From: Sitta carolinensis
Lineage: Eukaryota > Chordata > Aves > Passeriformes > Sittidae
Assembly: GCA_032173965.1 (NCBI GenBank)
Contig: CM063292.1
Coordinates: forward strand, 1,070,501-1,134,500
Direction of reading: 5' to 3'
DNA length: 64,000 nt
Part shown: in pieces, positions 1 to 15,248 of the stretch
Position numbering within the stretch: the first letter of the stretch is position 1
Layout: every line of letters begins with the position of its first letter
Position numbers and translations under genes: made by a program
The notes under the pieces: model-generated
What the model was told of the DNA's origin: nothing
Seen by the model: the letters and a program-made list of their open reading frames with translations, nothing else
Database searches by the model: none

Positions 1-516
1 GTCACCATCCCGGTGGGAGGGAGGTGATGCCCGTGCTGTGTCACCCGGTACCTCAGTGGTGGCATGGTTGGGTGGGGACAGGGTGCTGTGTCCCCCCGTG
101 CTGCCCTGGGCACATAGGGCCTCCTCCCACCCCCAGTGCCCGCTCAGCCCCGAGACACGGCTGTGCCCCCTCTGTGTGCCACAGCCACGGGCTGTACCAC
201 CACCGTGTGCCATGACCTGTGCCATGACCGTGGCCGTGTGCCACGGCCGCCGTGTCCCTCCGGCTCTTCCCGGGGACAGTCCCAGCACAATCCGCCCTTG
301 TCCGGGCCCCGGCACAGGCTGCGCTTTGTCTCGCCGACACAAAGGGGCTGCGCGGGGAGGGGGGAGGGGTCTGCCAGCTTCCGACACGAGCGAGGGTCTC
401 GGGCAGCTCTGCCCATCCCCTCGGTCCTCCCTGGGGGTCCTGCTGTCCCCAGCCCCTTAGCTGGGCACCCCGTGAGTGCTGGGGGGCCCCGAGAGGAGCT
501 GCCCTCACTGACACAG
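1..516. other. Upstream flank or intron of DBNDD1
   Basis: This GC-rich stretch shows no recognisable coding exon. It should be the intron before the first visible DBNDD1 exon, whose acceptor is at 514-516 after 'ctcactgacacag'. Weak repeats of a 'gtgccatgacc' type occur around 205-245. No ATG followed by a matching phase-1 donor could be assigned as the start exon. Confidence 0.5.
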
Positions 517-1411
517 AAGGTGCTGATGTGGCAGAGCTTGGCAAGGAGCCACTGGTCCCGGAGCGCCCTGCAGGGACCCCCACCCACGGGCCGGCCCAGG
601 AGACCCCCCGAGTCCCCACGGAGGAGCAGGGGGGCATCCCCATCCCCAGCGCCGGCCTGCTGCAGGTCACCGAGCGCCGACGTGAGTGTGGCCCGGAGCT
701 GGGGTCCCTGCCTGTCCCTGCCAGCTCCTGGGATCCCCTGCCTGTGCCTGAAGTCCCCTGCTTTGTCCCTGGGATGTCTGTCTGCCCATAGCAGCACCTG
801 CCTGTCCCCGAGAGTCCTCTGCCAGCCCTTGAGGTCTTCTGCCTGTCCCTGGGTTCCCCTGACACCCCTAGGGTCCCCTCCTAGCCCCCAGCCAGTCATG
901 TCCCTCCCCCCCAAGCCCCTCATATCCCCCAGCTCCCCGGGCCCCAAGCACCAGACCCCCGCCCCCCTCAGTGGGGACAGCGGAGGGTCCCCAGCGTGTC
1001 CCGATGCCCGCAGAGCCCCTGAGCAGCGTGTCTTCGCTGGAGGTGCACTTCGACCTGCTGGACCTGACGGAGCTGACGGATATGTCGGACCAGGAGCTGG
1101 CAGAGGTGTTCGCCGATTCCGACGAGGAGAACGTGGCCGGAGAGACGCCCGGCGGTGAGCGAGGGTCCGGGGCCGCCGGTCCCGGTCTGTCCTCCCGTCC
1201 CGGTGCGTCGCTGACCGCGCACCCGCCCGTGCGTCCCGCAGGGCTGCAGCCGCCGGCGGTGCCGCGGGCCGGGTACCTGCGCTCGCCTTCCTGGACCCGC
1301 GCGCGGGAGCAGGGCCGGGACAAGAAGCACCTGAGTGACCCTGAGCTGCCGCCGGGACCCCCGGGACCCCCCGACGCCTTCCTGCCCGCCGAGCGCCCGC
1401 GGGAGCCGTAG
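517..1411 (+). CDS. DBNDD1: DBNDD1, dysbindin domain-containing protein 1 (3' part; start codon not in view)
   Basis: Three coding exons are visible: 517-681, 1014-1154 and 1242-1411 (TAG stop at 1409-1411). All have GT-AG borders and every junction is phase 1. The first junction rebuilds Gln in '[16 protein letters not shown]', as in the human protein. The core '[18 protein letters not shown]' is the hallmark of the dysbindin domain. The tail '[13 protein letters not shown]' also matches the human protein. About 157 residues are seen against 158 in human, so only a tiny first coding exon (about 4-5 codons, ending in phase 1) is missing; it is probably left of the window. The family is small, cytoplasmic and poorly characterised, related to the dysbindin of the BLOC-1 complex; no enzymatic role is known. 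The second visible intron is only 87 bp and happens to be open in frame, so an unspliced read-through would still code. It converges with DEF8. Confidence 0.93.
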
Positions 1412-2552
1412 GGACAAAAGCCGCCGGGGGACACCGGGATACGCCGGTGCCGTTCCCGTCGGTACTGATGGAGCCCGTCCCCGGGCGCAGGACTCCCGTT
1501 AGCCCGCCCGGAGGGCAGAGGCGGCCCCAGCCCCGCGGCGGGGACGTACCGGGGCTGCCCTCAGCCGGTGGCCCGCGGCCCCGGGGGGAAACCGGGCCGG
1601 CCCCGCCGGCCCCCGGGAGCGGCACGGCCTTGGTTGCCGGGAGCGGCGGGTGGGGCAGGACGGGACGGGACGGGTCGCACGGCTCAGCGCGGCCCGACGG
1701 AGCGCGGCCGGTGCCGGTGCCCGCCCGGTTCTGATGTAGCAGTGCTGTGATCCGGTAAAACCGACCGACCGACCCACCGCCGGCCTCTGCCCGTCTGCGC
1801 CGCCGCGTCGGGGAGCGGGACAAGCTGGGGGCACGGAACACCTCGGGAGCAGCGGGAAGGGGGTGCCCGGCCGGTACCGGGGCAGCGCGGCCGCGGCCAC
1901 TCTCGATGGGCCGGAGACCGACGGTGACTGCGGCACATCCCCGATAACGATAAGCGCAGCGGAATTCCGTCCCGCGGGGACCTCCCGGGCTGCCACCCCG
2001 GGCATTCGCACATCCTGCCCCCGGTGCCTCCCGCCGCCGCCCGAAGCAGGGACACGAGTGCTGGGTTGCGCAAAGAGGCTCGTTAATGCTACAGGAAACA
2101 CCGGGGAGAAGGGAGGCAGCGGCGCCACACCGCACCCGGTCCCGCGTCCCGTACTGTGTGTGGGAGGGACTCGGTCCCATCCCGGTGCCAGGGCTGAGCC
2201 CTCCCGACAGCAGCTGCACTCCAGGACAGCGCAGCACCAGCCCTGGCCTGTGCCCCAGCCCTGCCCGCACCCCCGTTCCAGGCAGGGACGGCAGGAGCCG
2301 CTGTGGGACCTTAACCGGATCCCAGTTAACCCGATCCTGGCCCCTCCGCTGAGACTCTCCACGCTCCCGGGAATGGCTGGGGCCCCGTGATTCCCTCCCG
2401 GCAGCGCTACCATTTCCATGAGCAGAGGATCCCAGAGCCAGGGCCACCCGAGTCCCCAGACCACCACTGGGTTGATTGTGTCCATCCCAGGGCCCTGTGG
2501 TGGGTGGGGGGCAGTCTGTGGCCTGAGACCCCACAATGGGGCCAAACCCCCC
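1412..2552. other. Convergent intergenic region, DBNDD1 and DEF8 3' ends
   Basis: The 1.1 kb between two facing stop codons should hold both 3' UTRs. It is very GC-rich over its left two thirds and shows no exon. I found no AATAAA or ATTAAA on either strand, so both cleavage sites are unassigned. The transcripts may overlap tail to tail or use non-canonical hexamers. Confidence 0.6.
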
Positions 2553-5980
<3,428 letters not shown>

Positions 5981-6019
5981 TGCCACCGTCCTGCTGGGGG
6001 ATGGACACTGCCTCGGTTA

Positions 6020-6860
6020 GCCCGGCACCGGCACCGGCACCCTGGCATCGACACGCCAGCACTGGCATCAGCACCAGCACCCACACCCTGGCACCAGCAC
6101 AATCACCCCATCACAGGAACCAATAGCACCTCAGCAGCACCGACACTGCCATAACACCCTATCGCGGCACCGACTCTCCAGCATTGGCACTGATGTCCCA
6201 GCACCAGCCACACTGTCACCAACCCCTTGTTACCAGCACAGACACCCCGGCAACAACACCCTGGCACTGCCACCTCAGCACTGACACTGCCTCAGCAGCA
6301 GAACACCCCGGTACAACCACCGGGGTACCAGCACCGACACCCCAACGCCAACGCTGAAACCCTGTCACCGGCACTGCCACCCCTACACCGACACCTCCCC
6401 ACTGTCACTGACACCCCGGTACGCCCACAGAAACCCCAGCACGGGCACTGACACCGACACACCGGCACTGACACTGACACCGACACACCGGCACTGACAT
6501 AAACACCGGCACACCGGCACTGACACAAACACCGGCACACCGGCACTGACACAAACACTGACACACCGGCACACCGGCACTGACACCGACACACCGGCAC
6601 TGACACTGACACCGACACACCGGCACTGACACAAACACCGGCACACCGGCACTGACACACCGGCACACCGGCACTGACACTGACACCGACACACCGGCAC
6701 CGACATAAACACCGGCACACCGGCACTGACACAAACACCGGCACACCGGCACTGACACCGGCACACCGGCACTGACACTGACACCGACACACCGGCACTG
6801 ACACCGGCACACCGGCACTGACACTGACACCGACACACCGGCACCGGCATTCTGTCAGAA
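6020..6860. repeat. Hexamer-based minisatellite (CACCGG/CACTGA/CACCGA)n
   Basis: From about 6430 to 6850 the sequence is an ordered mosaic of the six-base words CACCGG, CACTGA, CACCGA and CATAAA. The left flank (6020-6430) holds a more decayed version. It sits in the DEF8 5' UTR intron. The minus strand is open for hundreds of codons as alternating Val/Ser/Cys repeats, which is a product of the hexamer period and not a gene. A related tract lies upstream of SPIRE2 at about 38835-38905. Confidence 0.9.
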
Positions 6861-7149
6861 GCACCAACACCCCAGCACCGTCCCCGACACCCCGGTCCTG
6901 GCACCATACCCCGTCTCCGCTCCCGTCCCTGGCCCCGTCTCCGTCCCCGCGGACCGACGCGTCTCTCCGCCTCCCACGCCCGTGCCCCCGCCCTGCCCCG
7001 CCGCCACCGCCGTTTTGGCCCACGGTCACCACGTACCGGCACCGGCCTCCTAACCCGGCCGGCCGAGGGCCCCGCTCTCCGCTCCCTGTCCGCTCCCTGT
7101 CCCCTCTCTGTCCCTTTCCTATCCCTTTTCTGTCCCCTCCCTGTCCCCC

Positions 7150-7265
7150 CCCGCCCCTGCCGCACGCCCGCCAGGGGGCAGCGCCCCCGCCCCGCTCACC
7201 GCGCGCGCCGCCGCGCCCGCCCGTGAGACCACGCCCCTCGTTAGGGCACGCCCCTCGGTCCCTGC
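7150..7265 (-). promoter_or_regulatory. DEF8: Probable DEF8 CpG promoter and non-coding first exon
   Basis: The DEF8 start-codon exon begins at a splice acceptor (exon edge about 5993), so a non-coding exon must lie upstream. On the minus strand a good donor (GTGAGC, exon edge 7200) sits in a dense CpG stretch with CACGCCCC boxes at about 7230 and 7250. A short first exon of about 7200-7260 is the best candidate, but no TATA box or initiator fixes the start. Confidence 0.4.
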
Positions 7266-7320
7266 CTGCTGCTGCCCCCTGGCGGCCGGCAGACCGCGCT
7301 GCAGCGCGCCGCGCCCACCG

Positions 7321-7700
7321 CACAGCCCCCGACCCACGGCGACACCCGCACCCTGCCCGCCGCACAGCCCCCGACCCACGGCGACACCCGCACCCTGCCC
7401 GCCGCACAGCCCCCGACCCACGGCGACACCCGCACCCTGCCCGCCGCACAGCCCCCGACCCACGGCGACACCCGCACCCTGCCCGCCGCACAGCCCCCGA
7501 CCCACGGCGACACCCGCACCCTGCCCGCCGCACAGCCGCCCCGCGAACCGCACGCGCGACACCCACCCCGCACCCACCCTGCCCGCCGCACAGCCCCCGA
7601 CCCACGGCGACACCCGCACCCTGCCCGCCGCACAGCCCCCGACCCACGGCGACACCCGCACCCTGCCCGCCGCACAGCCCCGACCCACGGCGACACCCGC
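7321..7700. repeat. 42-bp GC-rich minisatellite, about 8 units
   Basis: Near-identical 42-bp units begin at 7321, 7363, 7405, 7447 and 7489. The array is broken at about 7530-7580 by a shorter variant and resumes to about 7700. Each unit starts 'cacagcccccgacccacggc'. Because 42 is a multiple of three, all frames stay open on both strands. The array lies between the DEF8 promoter and the TUBB3 3' end. Confidence 0.93.
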
Positions 7701-8270
7701 ATTGTCCCCACAGCTGCGGCCCCCGGTTCCAGAACTCCCAGCCCTACCATAACTTGTCCCTTCAGCCCCCATCCCCACTGTCTCCACGCCTACAGACCCC
7801 ACCCCTACAGGCTTCATCTCCGGTGTCCCCATCTCCACAGTCCCCAGCCTCACTGTCCCCATTCCTACAGTCCCTTGTTCCTATAGCCCACAGCCCTACC
7901 GGCCAATGGCCTCCAAAATCGGAGGCTCAGATCCAGGAGTGTCCTGGGTCCTCCACGACTGGGCTCACACCCAGCCCTGGGGAAACCCCCTGGGGTCCCT
8001 GGGCTCTGAGCTACCGCCTCAGTTTGGGGAACAAAGGGCCAACTGTGTCCTGGCACAGGGAGGTGGCTGCCACACCCCCCAGCACGGAGAAGGGTGACAG
8101 TGGGGACAAAGGCACAGCCTGCCTGGGACAGCTGGATCTGAGGGGCGAAAGGGGAGGGCAGTGCATGGGGGCTTCCCAAACGCCTCCCCTGGCTGGGAAT
8201 GGCTGGGGGTGGGCCGAACCGTGTGGGTGTCCCCGGTCCCTCCCACCCAGCAGCCATAGACAGGTAAGTA
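7701..8270. other. Intergenic between DEF8 promoter and TUBB3 poly(A) site
   Basis: C-rich, low-complexity sequence ('ccccatccccactgtctcc' type words at about 7770-7870) followed by unique sequence. I see no conserved exon, RNA gene or transposon. Confidence 0.5.
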
Positions 8271-8286
8271 CCTGGACAGCAATAAA

Positions 8287-8292
8287 TTTATT
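8287..8292 (-). terminator. TUBB3: TUBB3 poly(A) signal AATAAA
   Basis: The + strand reads TTTATT, that is AATAAA on the gene strand, about 205 bp after the TUBB3 stop. This gives a short 3' UTR of roughly 220 bp. Confidence 0.8.
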
Positions 8293-8495
8293 AAGTATTC
8301 AAAAAAAATAATAAGACACAAACCAGTAAAAAACGAAAAGAGGGGAGGTAGGAAGGTGGGGCGAGGGGCCGAGCCGGCTCAGGGGGGAATGGGGTCAGGA
8401 GACACTGAGGGGATGGCGGGGGGAGCAGCACCTGGGCGGTGCAGCAGCGCGAAGCCGGGGGGGCTGCGGGCAGTGTCGGGGGGCGGCGCCGGGCA

Positions 8496-11453
<2,958 letters not shown>

Positions 11454-11568
11454 GGTGCGGCCGGGCCGGAGCGGAGCGGGACGGGAGCGGGCTGGGGCCG
11501 GGAGCGGAGCGGCACCGGAGCGGAGCGGCACCGGGAGCGCGGGGGGCGGCGCGGCCGCCGCCGCATCC

Positions 11569-11730
11569 TTTATAGGCTCCCGCCGCCGCACCGGGCCGGC
11601 CGCTGACGTCACCGCCGCCCGCAGCCAATCAGCGGCCGCCGCCGCAGCGCCGCAACAGCCCTGCGGCACCGGCACCGCCCGGCCACGCCCCGCCCGGCCA
11701 CGCCCCGGCCACGCCCCGGCCACGCCCCGC
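11569..11730 (-). promoter_or_regulatory. TUBB3: TUBB3 core promoter: TATA box, CRE, CCAAT, CACGCCCC array
   Basis: On the gene strand a TATAAA box lies at 11574-11569, about 115 bp before the start codon, implying initiation near 11540. Upstream are a perfect palindromic cAMP-response element TGACGTCA (11604-11611) and a CCAAT box (11625-11629 on +). Four copies of GGCCACGCCCC follow (11681, 11696, 11707 and 11718), read as GGGGCGTGGCC on the gene strand, a KLF/SP-type site. The whole block lies in a strong CpG island of about 11000-12000. A TATA plus CRE arrangement suggests tightly regulated, signal-responsive expression. Confidence 0.8.
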
Positions 11731-12260
11731 CGCGGCGGAGCGGGGACCCCCGACACCCGCGGGGGGCACGGCCGGGGGGCACCCCCGGCGCCCGCGGGCA
11801 GCGCGGACACCCCGGCACCCGCGCTGGGACCCTGGGACCACCCGCCCGCGGCGGGAGCATCCCGGCGCGGCGGCGGCGGCGGGGCGGGGGGGCACACACG
11901 GGACACCCCTCCGAACAGCGTCCCGGAACGGGGAGGGGTAGGGACAGGGTGCGGGAGGGCCACCCTGGGGGGTCCCGGTCGCCGGTCGCCCCCGCGGGAC
12001 CGGGAACAGTGCCGGTGACAGTGACGAGGTGGGCGGCGGCGGGCGCGGCCCGAGAACAAAGGCGACGATGATGGGCCCTTTGTCCAGGGGAGGCCGGGGC
12101 CGCCCCCGGTGGGGTTCAGCCTCCCGCCGCCCAGCCGGTCCTTCCCGGTTCCCGCCGGGAGCAAGCGACCCTTGACCGGCCGGCGGGACCGGGAGGGACC
12201 TCTCCCCCCGGGGCTCCCCGGGGCTGCCCGATGCCAGCCACAGCGCCACTGCAAAGAGCC

Positions 12261-12266
12261 TTTATT
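12261..12266 (-). terminator. MC1R: MC1R poly(A) signal AATAAA
   Basis: TTTATT on + gives AATAAA on the gene strand about 107 bp after the MC1R stop codon. The predicted MC1R end near 12245 is about 0.7 kb before the TUBB3 promoter. Confidence 0.75.
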
Positions 12267-12372
12267 GGGAACCGTGAGTCCCTCGCCCGAACTGGGCGCC
12301 CCGCGGCTCGTCCTGTCCATCCGTCAGTCCATCCATCTGTCCATTTTTGGTACCAGTACCGTGTCCCCCTGC

Positions 12373-13317
12373 CTAGCAGGAGCACGTCACCACCTCCCGC
12401 AGCGTCCGCCGGAGCTCCTGGCTCCGGAAGGCGTAGATGAGGGGGTCAATCACCGAGTTACAGATGATGAGGATGAGGAAGAGGTTGAAGTAGCTGAAGA
12501 AGCAGGTGCAGAAGGGGTTGGTGGGACAGGTGACGATGAGGATGAGGTGGAAGAAGAAGGGCCCCCAGCAGATAAAGAAGACTCCCAGGAGGATGGTGAG
12601 GGTGACGGCACCCTTCAGGCTGCCCCCACGGTGGGCAGCGGGTGGCTTCTGTTGGCTGGAGATGCTGTGGAGGTGGTGGCGGGCCAGGGCAAACATGTGG
12701 ATGTAGAGCACCAGCATGAGGACCAGCATGAAGAGGAAGAAGACAATGAGGCAGAGGAGGATGGTGTTGCTGCGGTAGTAGGTGATCAAGACGGTGCTGG
12801 AGACTGTGCTGGCCAGCCAGACGCTGGCCATGGTGACCACGGCCCGCTGCAGGGTCATGATGCTGTGGTAGCGCAGGGCGTAGAAGATGGTGATGTAGCG
12901 GTCCACGGCGATGACCCCCAGGAAGGAGAGGGAGGACAGTACGGAGCTGCAGATGAGCATGTCGATGACGCTGTCCATGTGGCGGACGATGCTGGGGCGA
13001 ATCACCAGCACCCCGTGCTCCAGCAGCAGCATGAAGAGCATCTCTGCCAGGTTGCTGATGCTCACCAGCATGTCGGACACCGCCAGGCAGCAGATGAAGT
13101 AGTAGGTGGGCGAGTGCAGGTTCCTGTTCTTCAGGATGGCGGCCACCACCAGCAGGTTCTCCACCAGGCTCACCAGCCCCAGCGCCAGGAAGAGCTCGTT
13201 GGGAATGTCCAGCCCCTGGCACCAGCCACCACTGGCCCCGAGCGTGGCATTGCTCTGGTTGCCCTCGCTGGCATTCGAGGGCTCGCGCAGCAGACGCAGG
13301 GGGGCCAGCGTCGACAT
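12373..13317 (-). CDS. MC1R: MC1R, melanocortin 1 receptor
   Basis: Intronless seven-transmembrane receptor of 314 aa, the same length as chicken MC1R. It couples through Gs to cAMP and sets eumelanin versus phaeomelanin output in melanocytes. The start '[13 protein letters not shown]' matches the chicken start; the frame is open further upstream, but that part has no similarity. N-glycosylation sites are Asn15, Asn20 and Asn23. TM1 is near 43-62 and TM2 near 72-91, with the ligand-pocket acids Glu92, Asp115 and Asp119. The DRY motif is at 139-141 and DPLIY at 291-295. The C-terminal Cys residues (TCSC) are candidate palmitoylation sites. Glu92 is the ancestral residue; Lys here causes melanism in chicken and bananaquit. 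His215 is also intact. Residues 71 (Thr) and 213 (Arg) fall at positions known to vary in chickens. The allele looks functional. Confidence 0.98.
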   Translation of the reverse strand: MSTLAPLRLLREPSNASEGNQSNATLGASGGWCQGLDIPNELFLALGLVSLVENLLVVAAILKNRNLHSPTYYFICCLAVSDMLVSISNLAEMLFMLLLEHGVLVIRPSIVRHMDSVIDMLICSSVLSSLSFLGVIAVDRYITIFYALRYHSIMTLQRAVVTMASVWLASTVSSTVLITYYRSNTILLCLIVFFLFMLVLMLVLYIHMFALARHHLHSISSQQKPPAAHRGGSLKGAVTLTILLGVFFICWGPFFFHLILIVTCPTNPFCTCFFSYFNLFLILIICNSVIDPLIYAFRSQELRRTLREVVTCSC

Positions 13318-15160
13318 CGCCCCCTCCTCAGCCCCCACCCCCGTGGCACCCGCACAGCCCCCGAGCCCCCGTTGTGCCCCGCCAGTTCTCCCGCGGCGCC
13401 CGGCGGCGAGGCCGTGGGGATGCCGAGGAATTGGGGACGGGAGGCGTGGGATGTGCTGGGGGGTCGTGTACCCGCCGGGACCCTCCGGGGTGGCGGCTGC
13501 TCTCTGTGCCAGCACTGCCCGCCGGCCCAGGGTGCTGGGGAAGAAAGGGCCCTTTCTCTGCCCCACTTTAAAGCCGGCTCCCGCAGCTCCTCCTCCGAGG
13601 AGGGTGGGCACCTGCATGAGGGAGGGACCCTGGCATTGAGGGGGGCCGCTGCCGAGGCCAGGGCTGAGAGACCCCCAGGATGACCCTGGGGAACCCGATT
13701 GCTTGGGATCACTCTTTGCCCAGGGGTCTCAATTGCCCTGGGGTGGTCCATGCGCCCCTGGGGTCATGCACCCTGGGGACACTGCCTTGGGGTCCTCTGT
13801 GCCCTGGGGACCACAGGATCCCCACGTCCTGAGGGGCCGCATCTGCTGAGGGGGGACCCCTAAACCCTGGGGGCCTGTGTATCTTGAGGGGTCCCCTGTG
13901 CCCTGCAGGCCTCTGTGTCCAGTGGGGGTCAACATTCCCCAGGGGACTTGTGTCTTGGGGGGTCCCATCTGCTGCGGGGGTCACCCACACAGCCTGAGCT
14001 ATCCATGCATTTTGGGGTCCCTGCAGGACCCTCTTCACTGCATGATCCAAGCTGTCCCCCGTGCTGGGACTGTGAGGGGTCCCGTTCCCACGGCCCCAGG
14101 GAAGATGTTGTACAATGGGGCAGGCATGAGATGCGATAGGAATCGTCAAAGGCACGATTAAATGGGATGGATGCTGCAGAGCCCGGCGCCGGAGGGATCC
14201 CGGGCAGGCGGGGTGGGGACAGGCCCCATCTGACCATCATGTGCCTTAGGTCCGTGTTGATGCCTGGAGCCGCGGCTGCCAAAGAGCCATTCACAGCTCC
14301 TCGAGAAGGCTGATCCCACGGTTATCCACTTCCGATGGGAAGCCCTTCCCTCTGGCATGGATGGAAACGGCTCAGCTGCTCACACTGGACATGGGGTCCC
14401 AGGCTGCCTCAGTGCCAAATTACAGGGATGGGATCCCATGGGATTTGGATACACAGCGGGGAATGGAGCCCAGGGTGGGCTGGCTTGAGACTCAGGGTCT
14501 GCACACCCAGCCAACCCACCCCAGCTACAGCCCCCAGGGAGGCAATACAGCAGAAACAGGGATTTATTCCATGTATTCACCATTACTCAGCAAAAAAAAA
14601 AAAAAAGGAAAAAAAGCTTTACAAGAACAAGGATGAGTTAAGGTTTGACTGTGGCTTACCTTGATCCTGGCTCTAGAAAGTGAAGGTGAGGGAATAAAGG
14701 ATAGACAAAGAGGAGGGGAAAGATTTCTCCTCCAAACATAATTAAAGGCTGAAAAAGCTGCTCCATGCACAATTCTAGTGGCACAGGGGACTCTGACACC
14801 TTTGGAAGGTTCAGTGTAGTGAGGGTGCAGAGCATTTTGTGAAGGGAAGGAAGCCCCAGGCTCAGGGAAGCACAAAGGAGCTGAAGAAGAGGGCAGTAAA
14901 ACCCCTCCGGGAATTAAGGACAAGAGCCAGGAGAAGAACAGGGAGGGAAATAGGATGGAAATTGAGTGTAGAGGAGGCCAGAAGGGGACTAAGCTGCCAT
15001 GGGGACAAGGGACAGCTGCTGTCGATTAGCTCGGACATGCTCAGACAGCCCTTGTCCCCTGCTCAGAGAGGGGCCCTGGACAAGGCTGTGGGTTCAGCCC
15101 CCCCTCCCTGGATGGAGACCGTGCCACAGCTGCAGCCCCTCCTCCTCAGAACAGCCCATT
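13318..15160. other. MC1R 5' region and TCF25-MC1R intergenic
   Basis: About 1.8 kb with no recognisable exon. A TTTAAA element at 13567-13572, about 250 bp before the MC1R start, is a weak TATA candidate. From 13730 to 14060 a degenerate repeat of 'ctggggtcc' and 'gaggggtcc' words recurs every 25-45 bp. At 14590-14617 there is an A-rich run, possibly a decayed retroposon tail. The rest looks unique. Confidence 0.5.
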
Positions 15161-15185
15161 CCCACAGCGAGTCCATTTGTGTGAC

Positions 15186-15191
15186 TTTATT
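15186..15191 (-). terminator. TCF25: TCF25 poly(A) signal AATAAA
   Basis: TTTATT on + is AATAAA on the gene strand, 58 bp after the TCF25 stop codon, giving a short 3' UTR ending near 15165. Confidence 0.8.
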
Positions 15192-15248
15192 GGAGTGCGA
15201 CACGACTCGGGCGGTGATGCCGGCGGGTTTGGGCAGAGACCCCCGGGC

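Noticed and set aside
144..2534. Long minus-strand open frame (796 codons) over DBNDD1 and its 3' flank
   Set aside because: An open frame arising from GC-rich, stop-poor sequence; the clear dysbindin-domain exons are on the other strand and no family resemblance is seen.
6292..7647. 450-codon minus-strand open frame rich in Cys, Val and Arg
   Set aside because: It is generated by the hexamer and 42-bp repeats, whose periods are multiples of three. It has no conserved domain and crosses two unrelated arrays.
7321..7700. CRISPR-like direct repeats
   Set aside because: Units are contiguous 42-bp tandem copies with no unique spacers, in a vertebrate genome; this is a minisatellite.
13318..13617. 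N-terminal extension of MC1R by about 100 codons
   Set aside because: The frame is open upstream, but all bird MC1R proteins start at 'MS.LAPLR'; the upstream reading is unrelated low-complexity sequence.
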